From positions 186,001-250,000 of the forward strand of contig JAIQFE010000002.1 of assembly GCA_020073445.1 (NCBI GenBank): 64,000 bases of DNA, read 5' to 3'. A program made the translations under genes and the position numbers. The notes below the pieces were generated by a model. That model had not been told where the DNA came from. It saw only the letters and a program-made list of their open reading frames with translations, and made no database searches. How positions within the stretch are numbered: position 1 is the first letter of the stretch; every line of letters starts with the position of its first letter. This stretch comes from Terriglobia bacterium. GTDB lineage: Bacteria; Acidobacteriota; Terriglobia; Bryobacterales; Bryobacteraceae. Shown here piece by piece: positions 17,791 to 26,830 of the stretch.

Positions 17791-19326
17791 ATGCCCCGTA
17801 TCGAGCGTGCTCTCCTCAGCGTTACCGATAAGACTGGGATCGTCGAATTCGCCCGCGCGCTGACCAGCCTGGGCATCGAGATTCTCTCCACTGGCGGGAC
17901 CTTCCGCGCATTGAGGGAGGGCGGCATAGCGCCCCTGCGCGAGGTCGCCGAAGTTACCCAGTTTCCCGAGATGCTGGATGGCCGGGTCAAGACGATTCAC
18001 CCGCGCATCGCCGGCGGAATTCTCGCTATTCGCTCCAAGCCCGAGCATATGCGGGCGATCGCCGAGCACGGCATCCCGCGCATCGACATGGTCGTCGTGA
18101 GCCTGTACGAATTCGAGAAGATCGCCGCCAAGCAGGACGCTCCCCTCGAAGAGCTGATCGAGAATATCGATATCGGCGGCCCCACTATGATCCGGGCCGC
18201 GGCCAAGAACTGGCAGGACGTCGCAGTGGTCACGTCGAGCGCCGATTACGCGGACGTGATCGAGGAGCTTCGCGCCGGTGGCGGATCGCTTTCCGAACAG
18301 ACTCATTGGAAGCTGGCCAAGAAGGCGTTCGCGACCACCGCCGCCTATGACCGCGCCGTCAGCGCGCGCCTGGCCGAAATTCCTCCCACCGGTGAGCCAC
18401 TGCCGGCCACGCTCGACATCCGCGCGCCGCGAACTCTGGCGCTGCGCTACGGCGAGAATCCGCATCAGTCGGCCGCGCTGTATGCGACCGGGAAAGGCGG
18501 GATCGCCGGAGCAGAGCAGCTTCACGGCAAGGAGCTTTCCTACAACAACCTGGTGGATCTGGATGCCGCCTGGCAGTTGGTGCTCGAATTCGGCGAGCCT
18601 GCGTCGGCGATCATCAAGCACACCAATCCGTGCGGCTGCGCGCAAGGTTCTACTCTGGCCGATAGCTATCGCCGAGCCTTCGAGGCCGATCCCGTGTCGG
18701 CGTTCGGAGGCGTGCTGGCGTTCAACCGGACGGTCGATCGCGAAACTGCCACCGAAATCGCCAAGACGTTTGTGGAAGCGATCGCGGCGCCGGATTTTTC
18801 GGCCGACGCGCTCAATATTCTCACTTCGAAGAGGAATCTCCGCTTGTTGCGAGTAATCGTCGAGCCGCCCACGCTGGTGGTGAAATCCATCAGCGGCGGC
18901 TACCTCGCGCAAACCCCGGACGCGCACATTCTGGCTCGTGAGGAAACGCGCGTGGTGACCGGTCGCGCCCCGACGGAACAGGAGTGGATCGCGCTCGAGT
19001 TCGGCTGGAAAGTGTCGAAGCACGTCAAGTCCAATGCGATCGTTTATGCGGGCGTGGGGCGGACGATCAGCGTTGGTGCGGGTCAGATGAGCCGCGTGGA
19101 CTCCGTCAAGGTGGGTGCGATGAAAGCCGTGCTGCCGCTCAAGGGTTCGATTGTGGCCTCGGACGCTTTCTTCCCGTTTCCCGACGGAGTCGAGGAAGCG
19201 GCAAAACATGGAATTACCGCGGTGATCCAGCCAGGGGGCTCGGTCAATGACAACGACGTGATCGCTGCTGCTGATCGCCTAGGGCTCGCGATGGTCTTCA
19301 CCGGGGTGCGGCACTTCCGGCACTAG
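17791..19326 (+). CDS. purH: Bifunctional AICAR transformylase/IMP cyclohydrolase
   Basis: PurH carries out the last two steps of de novo purine synthesis: formylation of AICAR with 10-formyl-tetrahydrofolate, then ring closure to IMP. The 511-residue length is standard. The N-terminal MGS-like cyclohydrolase domain (1-145) starts RALLSVTDKTGIVEFA with STGGTFRAL. The transformylase domain follows with the IIKHTNPCGCA motif holding the catalytic Lys-His, and a C-terminal FFPFPDGVEEAA segment. It is divergent from the FAH gene and ends at a repeated hairpin element shared with another convergent gene end. Confidence 0.97.
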   Translation: MPRIERALLSVTDKTGIVEFARALTSLGIEILSTGGTFRALREGGIAPLREVAEVTQFPEMLDGRVKTIHPRIAGGILAIRSKPEHMRAIAEHGIPRIDMVVVSLYEFEKIAAKQDAPLEELIENIDIGGPTMIRAAAKNWQDVAVVTSSADYADVIEELRAGGGSLSEQTHWKLAKKAFATTAAYDRAVSARLAEIPPTGEPLPATLDIRAPRTLALRYGENPHQSAALYATGKGGIAGAEQLHGKELSYNNLVDLDAAWQLVLEFGEPASAIIKHTNPCGCAQGSTLADSYRRAFEADPVSAFGGVLAFNRTVDRETATEIAKTFVEAIAAPDFSADALNILTSKRNLRLLRVIVEPPTLVVKSISGGYLAQTPDAHILAREETRVVTGRAPTEQEWIALEFGWKVSKHVKSNAIVYAGVGRTISVGAGQMSRVDSVKVGAMKAVLPLKGSIVASDAFFPFPDGVEEAAKHGITAVIQPGGSVNDNDVIAAADRLGLAMVFTGVRHFRH

Positions 19327-19328
19327 CT

Positions 19329-19415
19329 GTGAAAGGGGACAGGCTACTCTGTCCCCTCGCCTAAAGGTTTGACTTCGCGCACGAGCCCGGGAGTGGACAG
19401 AGCTGCCTGTCCCCT
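19329..19415 (+). repeat. Two-hairpin dispersed repeat, copy A
   Basis: 87 bp holding a first hairpin (19335-19342 with 19349-19356, perfect 8 bp) and a second one (19395-19400 with 19407-19412). An inverted copy lies at 32972-33059. Both copies fall between the stops of convergent genes. The outer parts of the two copies are nearly identical, while the 35-45 bp between the hairpins differ. Confidence 0.85.
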
Positions 19416-19422
19416 AGCTCCG

Positions 19423-19719
19423 CTACTTGTCGCTGTACAGCTTGAGCTGATTATCCACGTTGACCACGCCCTTCACCTTCTTGGTGATTTCGGTGGCCTT
19501 CTTGCGGCCTTTTTCGGTGTGCACTCTGCCCTTGATGGTGACGACGCCTTCCTTAACGGTGACGTCGAGCGCTGCGCCGCGAACGTCCGCATCGCTGGCG
19601 AGTCTCTGACGCACGTTGTCGGAAATTGCGTCATCGGATACAGCAGACTTCTGCTGGGCGACCAGCATCGGCATCGCCAGAGTCACCAACAGCAACACAG
19701 CTATAAGCCTCGGCAGCAT
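19423..19719 (-). CDS. Periplasmic BON-domain protein
   Basis: A 98-residue exported protein: signal peptide (about 1-21, ending MLVAQ) and one BON domain (about 30-95) with the family pattern I-S-D-N-V-R-x-R-L and a GVVTIKGRVHTEKGRKKA core. BON domains bind phospholipid or envelope components and occur in osmotic-stress proteins such as OsmY. A single-domain form like this is common in Acidobacteriota. It is monocistronic and convergent with purH across the repeat element, whose T-run on this strand may end its transcript. Confidence 0.85.
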   Translation of the reverse strand: MLPRLIAVLLLVTLAMPMLVAQQKSAVSDDAISDNVRQRLASDADVRGAALDVTVKEGVVTIKGRVHTEKGRKKATEITKKVKGVVNVDNQLKLYSDK

Positions 19720-19745
19720 GCTCTTATTCTACCTTCCAGGATTTT

Positions 19746-20642
19746 CTACGTCCCTGCCATGCCGCGCCAATCTGTGGCGGCCAGAAATTCCGGGTCCTGG
19801 CGCCAGTTCGGCCGAACCTTGACGAAGGTTTGCAGGTACACCTTCTTGCCCACCAGCGTTTCGATCTCGCGCCGCGCCAGCGTGCCGATCTTCTTGAGCA
19901 GCGCTCCGCCCGCGCCGATCAAAATTGCTTTCTGTCCCGGACGCTCGACATAGATCGTAGCCGCGATGCGCACCAGACCGGGAGTATCCTCCCAGTTTTC
20001 GATCATCACCGCCACGGCATGCGGAACTTCCTGCCGCGTCAGGTGCAGAACTTTTTCGCGAATGATTTCCGCGGCCAGAAAACGCTCCGGCTGATCGGTC
20101 AGGTGATCCTTGGGATACAGCGCCGGACCTTCCGGTATTCGTGCGAGTATTTCCTTACGCAGCAGATCCACGCCGTCGCCCTTAAGCGCGGAGATGGGGA
20201 CGTATGCCGCAAAGTCGTGCATCTCCTTATATCGTTCGATCAGCGCCAGCAGCTTCGCCTTCTCGCGCAGCTTATCGATCTTATTGAAAACCGCGATGGC
20301 CGGCGCGCCAGTCTTCTTCACCAGGTCGACCGCCCCCGCGTCCTCATCGCTGGGCCGAGCCGTCGCATCGACCAGGAACAGCACCACGTCCGCGTCGGCC
20401 GATGCCCGGACCTGATCCATCATTCGTTTATTGAGAAGTGTGGATGACTCGTGGATCCCCGGCGTATCCACAAACACGATCTGCGCCCCCGGCAGCTTCA
20501 GCACGCCCTGGATGGCGGTGCGAGTGGTCTGCGGACGCGGCGCGACAATCGCCAGCTTGGTTCCCAGCAGCGCGTTCAATAATGTAGATTTCCCGGCGTT
20601 AGGACGTCCGAGGATGGCAACGAATCCGGCTCTATGCTTCAC
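19746..20642 (-). CDS. era: GTPase Era
   Basis: Era is an essential GTPase that binds the 3' end of 16S rRNA and assists 30S assembly. The 298-residue protein has G1 GRPNAGKST near residue 12, G3 DTPG near 60, G4 NKID near 120, and a C-terminal KH domain (about 205-290) for RNA binding. It is the last gene of a minus-strand run phoH-ybeY-corC-era, and its start overlaps the corC-like gene by 11 bp. This gene order is conserved in many bacteria and links Era to YbeY, another 16S rRNA maturation factor. Confidence 0.97.
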   Translation of the reverse strand: MKHRAGFVAILGRPNAGKSTLLNALLGTKLAIVAPRPQTTRTAIQGVLKLPGAQIVFVDTPGIHESSTLLNKRMMDQVRASADADVVLFLVDATARPSDEDAGAVDLVKKTGAPAIAVFNKIDKLREKAKLLALIERYKEMHDFAAYVPISALKGDGVDLLRKEILARIPEGPALYPKDHLTDQPERFLAAEIIREKVLHLTRQEVPHAVAVMIENWEDTPGLVRIAATIYVERPGQKAILIGAGGALLKKIGTLARREIETLVGKKVYLQTFVKVRPNWRQDPEFLAATDWRGMAGT

Positions 20643-21882
20643 TTTTGGCTGCTTTCACTACTCGTACCTGATCTACGCGAAGGTTGTTCGAGGCTAAAAC
20701 CTTGATCTGGATGCCGTCGCGTTCGGCTTCTTCGCCCACTGCGGGGACGTGTCCCAACCACTCGGTGATGAGCCCACCGACCGTGGTCGATTCGGTGCCT
20801 TCTTGCGGACGAAATCCCACCAGATCCTCCAGCCGGCCCAGGTCGAAGCTGCCGGAGACGACGTAGCTGCCGTCGGGCTCCTCGTGAAAATCGCGTTCCG
20901 GCTCGTGCTCGTCATGAATTTCGCCGACGATCTCCTCCACCATGTCTTCCAGTGTGACAATGCCGGCGGTGGACCCGTACTCATCCACCACCACTACCAT
21001 GTGCACGCCTTCTTCCTGCATTTCCTTCAACAAGTCGTTCACCGGCTTGGTCTCCGGGACCATGCGAATGGGCCGCAGAATGTCGCGCACCTTGCGCTTG
21101 GCACGCTCGTTTTCATCCAGCTCGAACATATCGCGGACGTGCACGAATCCGGTGATGGAATCGATGTCGCCGTCGAAGGCGGGGATGCGCGAGTATTGTT
21201 CGTGGATCGCCAGCTCGCGCAATTGGTCGAGCGTAGCATCCTGGCTGATGGCGACGATGCGCGGCCGCGGCGTCAGCACCTCGCGCACGGTCTTATCGCC
21301 GAAAGCTACCACGGACTGGATCAGCTCGCGATCGCCTTCCTCGATGATGCCTTCCTCTTCGCCGGCGCTGATCAGCGCTTCGATGTGCTCTTCGGCGGCC
21401 GTCTCCTCACCAGGCGCGGGGCGGCCCAGCTCGAACAGCGATTGCAGAAATTCCACGCTCCAGGTCAACGGACGAGCCACTAAAGCCAGTACGCGAAACA
21501 CGGGCACAAGAGCGGCCAGCCCACGGCCGTCGGTCTTGCGATACACGATCTGCGGAATCAGGTGCGCCCCGAGCACCGTCCCCAAGCCCGTGAGCAGGAA
21601 TGCTCCAGCCAGCGCTTCCCATAACGGGGAGCCTTGCCACGTGATCGCCAGGATTAAGCAGCCCAGAATGCCCAGGCCGATGTGCTTGACCAGAGAGAAG
21701 GTCAGCGCCCCGCGCTCGGTCTCGAGTCCGATCCGAGGCTCCAGATCTTCCCGGAAGAACAGCAACGCGGGCAGCTCACGCGTGCGGATTCGCAGACTTT
21801 CCAGATACAGCAACTGGATGCAGGTAACCAGCGTGACCATAAGCGCCACAGCCGCGGCCACTAATGTCAGCAGAAGCGTCAT
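20632..21882 (-). CDS. CorC/HlyC-family CBS-domain membrane protein
   Basis: A 416-residue inner-membrane protein of the CNNM/CorC family. In order: DUF21 transmembrane domain (about 1-165), a CBS pair (about 185-310), and a C-terminal CorC_HlyC domain (about 325-410). The acidic VVVDEYGSTAGIVTLEDM segment in the second CBS motif is characteristic. Relatives take part in Mg2+/Co2+ export and are often mis-called hemolysins. It overlaps ybeY by 4 bp (ATGA) and era by 11 bp, so all are translated from one message. Confidence 0.9.
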   Translation of the reverse strand: MTLLLTLVAAAVALMVTLVTCIQLLYLESLRIRTRELPALLFFREDLEPRIGLETERGALTFSLVKHIGLGILGCLILAITWQGSPLWEALAGAFLLTGLGTVLGAHLIPQIVYRKTDGRGLAALVPVFRVLALVARPLTWSVEFLQSLFELGRPAPGEETAAEEHIEALISAGEEEGIIEEGDRELIQSVVAFGDKTVREVLTPRPRIVAISQDATLDQLRELAIHEQYSRIPAFDGDIDSITGFVHVRDMFELDENERAKRKVRDILRPIRMVPETKPVNDLLKEMQEEGVHMVVVVDEYGSTAGIVTLEDMVEEIVGEIHDEHEPERDFHEEPDGSYVVSGSFDLGRLEDLVGFRPQEGTESTTVGGLITEWLGHVPAVGEEAERDGIQIKVLASNNLRVDQVRVVKAAKSEA

Positions 21883-22304
21883 GCAGTCACCCGTTCGATG
21901 AGCCCGGCAGGTAGGCCGAGCTTCTTGCGCCAGCGAGCTTCCGTACGTTTCATGGAGCCGCCATCGGTTTCGTGATCCATTCCCGCCAGGTGCAGCAGGC
22001 CATGCAGAATCAGGATGCGCAATTCGTCCTCGACGCTGTGCCCCAGTTCGGCGGCCTGCGCCGCGGCGCGGTCGAAGGAGATCGCAACATCGTCAGGCGG
22101 AAAGGACAGCACGTCCGTGGGGTAATCCTTGCCGCGAAACTTGTGGTTGAGCTTCCGCAGCTCCGTATCGGCAGCGATTAAGCAGGTCACGCTTTGCTCC
22201 GGCAGAATCTCACTGGCCAGATCCTTCAAAAACCGGCGCAGGTCTCTTTTATCCACATTGGGGGATCGATGTCGAAAGAGAACGGACGAGGCGTTTGAGG
22301 GCAT
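21879..22304 (-). CDS. ybeY: Endoribonuclease YbeY
   Basis: YbeY is a zinc-dependent endoribonuclease for 16S rRNA 3'-end maturation and ribosome quality control. The 141-residue protein carries the family zinc motif HGLLHLAGMDH near residues 105-115 with its three His ligands, and the upstream YPTDVLSFP signature. It follows phoH by 11 bp and overlaps the CorC-like gene by 4 bp. Length is normal. Confidence 0.96.
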   Translation of the reverse strand: MPSNASSVLFRHRSPNVDKRDLRRFLKDLASEILPEQSVTCLIAADTELRKLNHKFRGKDYPTDVLSFPPDDVAISFDRAAAQAAELGHSVEDELRILILHGLLHLAGMDHETDGGSMKRTEARWRKKLGLPAGLIERVTA

Positions 22305-22315
22305 GGATACGGTCT

Positions 22316-23344
22316 TTAAGCGACCGGGAACTGTGTTGGGTCCGTTGGGCCTTCGGTGGCCTGCTCGGCCAGCCGCAACGACAACTGGCGATTCGCGCCG
22401 ATCGCTTCGTTATAGCGCTCGTACGCTTTCACAATCTTCTGCACCAGGCTGTGGCGCACCACGTCGCGTTCATCGAACTGGATGAACTGGATGCCTTCCA
22501 CGCCGCGGAGAATATCGGCGACCTCGATCAAGCCGCTGCGCTGTCCCATGGCGAGATCGATCTGCGTGATATCGCCTGTCACCACCATTTTCGAATTGAA
22601 GCCCTGGCGCGTGAGGATCATCTTCATCTGCTCGGGCGTAGTGTTCTGCGCTTCATCCATGATGACGAAGCTGTCGTTGAGCGTGCGGCCGCGCATGAAG
22701 GCGATGGGCGCCACTTCGATGACGTTGCGCTCCAGAAGTTTTTCGACTTTCTCCACTTCCAGCATGTCGAACAACGCATCGTACAGCGGGCGCAGATACG
22801 GGTCCACTTTTTCCTGGAACGTTCCCGGCAGGAAGCCCAATCGCTCCCCGGCTTCGACGGCCGGCCGGGTCAGGATAATGCGGCTGACGCGTTTCGAGAG
22901 CAGCGCGGCAACCGCCATGGCCACGGCCAGATAGGTTTTCCCGGTACCCGCCGGACCTATGCCGAACACCAGATCGTAGCGTTCGAGGGCGTCAATGTAA
23001 CGCCGCTGCGTGATGCTTTTCGGCGTGATGACTTTCTTGCCGAAGGTGCGTTGTTTTCCGCTTTCCACCAGATTGCGCAGGGAGGTGTCGGCGTCCGCGG
23101 TCACCACGCGCAAGCAGCTGTTGAGATCGCCATTGTTGAAGGTATGCCCTTCGCGAATCAACGCGACGTAATCGTTCAGGATCTGCGCGGCCCGAGCCAC
23201 GCTGGCCTCATCGCCTTCGAGTTCGATGGAATCGTTCAGCAGCCGCGTGCGGATGTTCAGGTTGCTTTCGATCAGGCGGATATTTTCGTCTCGGGTCCCG
23301 AACAGGGACTCAATGCCGCGGCTGATCTGTACGATAGACTTCAT
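22316..23344 (-). CDS. phoH: PhoH-family ATPase (PhoH-like protein)
   Basis: A cytosolic P-loop ATPase/helicase-like protein, nearly always encoded beside ybeY and linked to RNA metabolism. From ATG 23344 it has 342 residues: an N-terminal KH-like region (1-110), Walker A GPAGTGKT near 150, and Walker B VIMDEAQN near 250. The open frame extends upstream to 23602, but that extension is antisense to the tRNA-Asp gene and gives a known artefactual peptide, so it is rejected. First gene of the phoH-ybeY-corC-era run. Confidence 0.95.
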   Translation of the reverse strand: MKSIVQISRGIESLFGTRDENIRLIESNLNIRTRLLNDSIELEGDEASVARAAQILNDYVALIREGHTFNNGDLNSCLRVVTADADTSLRNLVESGKQRTFGKKVITPKSITQRRYIDALERYDLVFGIGPAGTGKTYLAVAMAVAALLSKRVSRIILTRPAVEAGERLGFLPGTFQEKVDPYLRPLYDALFDMLEVEKVEKLLERNVIEVAPIAFMRGRTLNDSFVIMDEAQNTTPEQMKMILTRQGFNSKMVVTGDITQIDLAMGQRSGLIEVADILRGVEGIQFIQFDERDVVRHSLVQKIVKAYERYNEAIGANRQLSLRLAEQATEGPTDPTQFPVA

Positions 23345-23524
23345 TCGAGGCGGTACTTGGGTAGGTCCAGGAGAGCAGACATCCGCGGGCGCGGAGGCAG
23401 GAACAACATCCATCACTAGGATAACAGAACCGAAATCACCCTCGCGGGAGCATTCTCGGGAGCATGTGTTATCCTGGAAATCGCCGACCTGGCGTGCGCC
23501 GCGAATCCGTGGCGCCAAAATAGC

Positions 23525-23601
<77 letters not shown>

Positions 23602-23637
23602 ACTTCTCCTCCCTACTGAACTGATGCGACGCGAATC

Positions 23638-23913
23638 ATGAATTGCCGGCGATTTTTCGCCGTGGTTCAGATCCTTCTGCTGACTTGCGGCGGTTTGTGG
23701 GCGCAGAGTTCACCAGCGGAAAAGGCGCGCCAGGATGTCGGCAAGATCGGGCTGCAGGGGAACATCACCGTGTACATGCCCAACGGGCAGGAGTATTACG
23801 GTTCCGTTTCGCAAATCGGCGCGAAAACAAATCTTAAGTCTGCCGGCCCCCGGCGGGTACTCCCATTTCATCTAAAAAGTACCAGTACAATTCGCTCCAA
23901 ATTGAAGGTTTGA
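23638..23913 (+). CDS. Small exported protein, possibly truncated
   Basis: A 91-residue frame beginning 36 bp after tRNA-Asp. Residues 1-22 are a plausible signal peptide (ILLLTCGGLWAQ). Residues 28-60 (KARQDVGKIGL, then ITVYMPNGQEYYGSVSQIGAK) fit the start of a common acidobacterial family of short exported beta-barrel-like proteins. After about residue 62 the sequence becomes basic and loses that pattern, so the gene may be frameshifted or truncated at its 3' end. No ribosome binding site is obvious. Family identity is from memory of the pattern, not a search. Confidence 0.5.
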   Translation: MNCRRFFAVVQILLLTCGGLWAQSSPAEKARQDVGKIGLQGNITVYMPNGQEYYGSVSQIGAKTNLKSAGPRRVLPFHLKSTSTIRSKLKV

Positions 23914-24009
23914 AACCACGAAGCGGATTGTATACTGTTCAGCGTCCGATTCGACAAAAGCGTCCAGCCCAAGTCGACATTACTGAATACTGTTTGCGCT
24001 GCGGGTTTA

Positions 24010-24246
24010 TTGGCGAACTCTATGGCTAATTCCGTTTATGCCCAGGGTGGGCGGCTGCAGGACGGTCGCGAGACCCACCAAATACATCATCGAGCTGCAC
24101 GCTTGCAGCCGGTCACGATTACTCCACCGAAGTCCTCGGATGGGATTCGGTCAGGGACCTGCCTCCGGTGCGGTATCGCCGGGCAGCATGCCACGCCGAT
24201 GGCTTGTATCGACGCGCTACGGGACCGTCTGGCACGCTGGGAGTAG
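24010..24246 (+). CDS. Candidate small CxxC protein
   Basis: A 78-residue frame in an otherwise gene-poor 386-bp gap (23914-24299). The last third, CLRCGIAGQHATPMACIDAL then RDRLARWE, has a CxxC pair, a third Cys and an amphipathic helix, resembling short zinc-ribbon tails seen in acidobacterial proteins. The first 45 residues look non-coding, so the true start may be internal, or the whole frame may be a relic. Nothing else in the gap is interpretable. Confidence 0.3.
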   Translation: MANSMANSVYAQGGRLQDGRETHQIHHRAARLQPVTITPPKSSDGIRSGTCLRCGIAGQHATPMACIDALRDRLARWE

Positions 24247-24299
24247 ACTCCCGGGCACTTTCTACAGCGATCGTCCTTAACCGCCGAACTTTCAAGTAG

Positions 24300-25889
24300 A
24301 TGGCAAATCGGCGCGATCTGCTGGGTGCGTCCAGCGTCTTCGTATTGACCGCCGTCCTCCTGTGGTGGCTGGCCGGCCAGCGGCTGGTCTGGATTAACGA
24401 CGAAGGCATTTATCTGGACGGAGCAAGCCGGATGCTCGCGGGTCAGATGCCGTATCGCGATTTTTTCGTACTCACCGGACCCGGCACTTTCTGGAACGTC
24501 GCCGCATTCTTCCATTTGTTCGGGGTGTCCCTGGGCTCGGCCCGCGCTTTGCTCATTCTGGATCTGGCGCTCATCGCCGCTTGCCTCTACTGGCTTGCGG
24601 CCGAGTTCCGTTCGCGCGCTCTGGGCTTTTGGCTGGCGTGGTTTTTTGTGGCGCTGCTGGCGGGCGATGCGGGCGGCCTGGTGGTGGTGAACCACCGCTG
24701 GGATAGCGCCGCCTTATCAGTCGCGGGGGTTACGCTTCTGGCGGCTGGGCTTCGCGCTGCCCGACTTCACGTGAACGGCCAAGGGGCTCGCTGGCATACT
24801 CGATTTCTTATTGGCGGCGCGGGCGCTGCGGCGGCCTACGCTGCTTGGGTGACACCGCCCGTCTTACTGGTGCTGGCACCGATGTTCGCCTGGGCCTTCT
24901 TTGCTCGCCGATGGACCGGTGTGGTTTTGCTGGCTGCCGGCGTGGCTGCTGTGTCGGCGATCGCCGGGGGCGCGTTAATGGCAACCGGGTCGCTCGGCCC
25001 TATGATCCACCACTTCCTGTGGACCACCTCGCAATACTCCACCGCCAACCGTTTCCCATACGGCGGCATCATCGGCGGCTATCCCGCGCTCTTCTCCGAT
25101 GCGCATGGTTCGGAACTGTGGGTTCGTGGCGTCCTGGTGTTCTTCATCGTAATGCCGGTTATCGTGCCGATCTGCGCGCTGCTCGCGTTTTCGGCCGCTC
25201 GCCGCGTGTGGAGGACTCCGCTGCTGTTTGTTCTGGCATGTGCGTTGGCCGCGGTTCTCTCCACCGCCCCCCGGATGGACGCCGCGCACCTGACGTATAG
25301 CTCACCGCTCTCCTACGTGGTGGCGGGCTGTGCTCTGGCTAGTCTGCTGCCGGGGCGTCTGCGCGCGCCGCTGGCGATGGCGCTCAGCTTCGTCCCCTGC
25401 ATCATGATGTGGAACGGAGTGAGCCAGCGTTTGCACCTGGAAACCGCGCAGACGCGCGGCGGCGTTCTGTTCGGCGAGCCCAAGGATCTCGCGCTGGAGC
25501 ATTCCCTCGAAGCCTCGATCCAGAAGGGCGAGCCGTTCTTCGCCTTTCCCTACATTCCGATCGCGTACTTCCTGACCCAGGGCGCGAACCCCACCCGTTA
25601 CTCTTTCTTGCAGCCTGGCATGATGGCCGATTCCGATGAGGACCAGGCACTCGCCAGCCTGATGAGTGCGCCACCGGCCAGAGTGTTTTACATGGATGTG
25701 CCCGATTGGGCGTATCTGCGTCTCTTTCCGAGCAGCGATCCGCGCCGGCTGCGGATGCGCAAGATCGAAAAATGGCTACGCGAAAACTACGATCGCGACC
25801 AGCAGTTCGCGCAGAGCAATCCAGGCTACGATCTGCTGATCCTCCGGCAACCGGGGGCGCGATTATCGTCGCAGCTGGTCCGGTGGTAG
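24300..25889 (+). CDS. Multi-spanning membrane protein, GT-C glycosyltransferase-like
   Basis: A 529-residue protein with about ten hydrophobic helices over residues 8-395 and a soluble C-terminal part (400-529). The first extracytoplasmic loop contains NDEGIYLDGASRMLAGQMPY, which fits the acidic-motif loop (D/E pair) of GT-C fold glycosyltransferases that use polyprenyl-phosphate sugars, as in ArnT/PMT relatives. Such enzymes add sugars to lipids or proteins on the outer face of the inner membrane. No other glycosylation genes are nearby, so acceptor and sugar are unknown. Its 3' end overlaps the convergent MddA-like gene by 27 bp. Confidence 0.65.
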   Translation: MANRRDLLGASSVFVLTAVLLWWLAGQRLVWINDEGIYLDGASRMLAGQMPYRDFFVLTGPGTFWNVAAFFHLFGVSLGSARALLILDLALIAACLYWLAAEFRSRALGFWLAWFFVALLAGDAGGLVVVNHRWDSAALSVAGVTLLAAGLRAARLHVNGQGARWHTRFLIGGAGAAAAYAAWVTPPVLLVLAPMFAWAFFARRWTGVVLLAAGVAAVSAIAGGALMATGSLGPMIHHFLWTTSQYSTANRFPYGGIIGGYPALFSDAHGSELWVRGVLVFFIVMPVIVPICALLAFSAARRVWRTPLLFVLACALAAVLSTAPRMDAAHLTYSSPLSYVVAGCALASLLPGRLRAPLAMALSFVPCIMMWNGVSQRLHLETAQTRGGVLFGEPKDLALEHSLEASIQKGEPFFAFPYIPIAYFLTQGANPTRYSFLQPGMMADSDEDQALASLMSAPPARVFYMDVPDWAYLRLFPSSDPRRLRMRKIEKWLRENYDRDQQFAQSNPGYDLLILRQPGARLSSQLVRW

Positions 25890-26648
25890 GCGCCATTCTG
25901 TCTTCGCGGCGAGTCCTGCTCCTTCCGGGGAGGGAATCGGTATGAGTTTGGGGACGCGGGCCTGATAGTCGCGATAGGCTTGGCCGTGCTTCTCCGCCAG
26001 ATCGCGTTCCTCGAAATGGATCCCTATCAGGATATACGCGCTCATCGCGACGGCGAATAATAAGTGACTGACTGTCATGTAAGGCGCAGCCCAGAAGGCT
26101 ACCAGGAACCCCAGCATCATAGGGTGGCGCACCTTTTTGTACAGAGCGTACTGCTTGAACTGAGGCTTACGTTGGGGCCAGCCGAACGCGTATTCCGCGA
26201 CCTGGCGCAGTCCGAATAGCTCCAAATGATCCGTGAGAAAGCTGCACACGGGAACCATGAGCCATCCCAATGCGGACAGCGCCGCCAGCAGCGCGATCGT
26301 CCACGATCCCGTTACCTTCCACAATTGGCCTTCAATAGGCTGCCACCCGGCCACGATCAGTATCACCAGCAGCGCCGCGATCAGAACATACGTGCTCCGC
26401 TCCAGGTGCTGCGGAATGATTCGGGTCCACCGGCGCTTGAATGCGGGCCGCGCCATGAAGCTGTGCTGCAGACCAAACAACGTGATCAGCCCCAAGTCGA
26501 TGGCTACAGCGGCCAACGGCGGAAGGGTTGCGGGTCCGGCGATGGGGCTCGGGCCCAGATTTGCGTAAAACGCGATCAAGTAGAGGAAAGCGCCGAGAAA
26601 CAGAGCATATGCTGCGACGCCGTAGACGACTGACAAGGTCTTTTTCAT
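25863..26648 (-). CDS. mddA: MddA-like methanethiol S-methyltransferase (ICMT/NnrU superfamily)
   Basis: A 261-residue membrane protein with about six helices. The C-terminal SAM-binding pattern of the ICMT superfamily is visible: KKVRHPMMLGFLVAFW near 170-185, then a HFEERDL segment and YRDYQARVPKLIP near 235. Size, the N-terminal FLYLIAFYANLG and the AxQHSFMARPAFKRRWT segment match MddA, which methylates methanethiol to dimethyl sulfide using S-adenosylmethionine. The next gene on the other strand is metK, which makes that cofactor. A NnrU-type or other small-thiol methyltransferase is the alternative. ATG 26648 is preferred over an in-frame TTG at 26666. Confidence 0.6.
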   Translation of the reverse strand: MKKTLSVVYGVAAYALFLGAFLYLIAFYANLGPSPIAGPATLPPLAAVAIDLGLITLFGLQHSFMARPAFKRRWTRIIPQHLERSTYVLIAALLVILIVAGWQPIEGQLWKVTGSWTIALLAALSALGWLMVPVCSFLTDHLELFGLRQVAEYAFGWPQRKPQFKQYALYKKVRHPMMLGFLVAFWAAPYMTVSHLLFAVAMSAYILIGIHFEERDLAEKHGQAYRDYQARVPKLIPIPSPEGAGLAAKTEWRLPPDQLRR

Positions 26649-26680
26649 ATGGTTGTTTTGATTCAAAGCCAGTGGATACG

Positions 26681-26722
26681 ACTTGTCCGGAAGTCCGCAG
26701 TACTTGTCCTGGAGTCCGGAGA
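26681..26722. repeat. Tandem 21-bp direct repeat between mddA-like gene and metK
   Basis: Copies at 26681-26701 and 26702-26722 match at 17 of 21 positions. The common core is ACTTGTCC followed by GTCCG. The period is two helical turns, so a bound protein would see both copies on one DNA face. It lies upstream of both divergent genes and is a candidate operator. Confidence 0.65.
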
Positions 26723-26762
26723 TTTTGCGGAAAATTCGCTATGGAGCGCAGGGGGAGGGTCG

Positions 26763-26771
26763 TGGTACACT
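26763..26771 (+). promoter_or_regulatory. Extended -10 promoter for metK
   Basis: TGGTACACT has the extended -10 form (TGn before a TACACT hexamer). It lies 41 bp downstream of the 21-bp repeats and 59 bp upstream of the metK start. No clear -35 box. Confidence 0.45.
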
Positions 26772-26830
26772 GATTACTTTGGTTTTCCCACCAGAAGATC
26801 GTAGGTACATCCCCGTGGAGGATATTGCAA

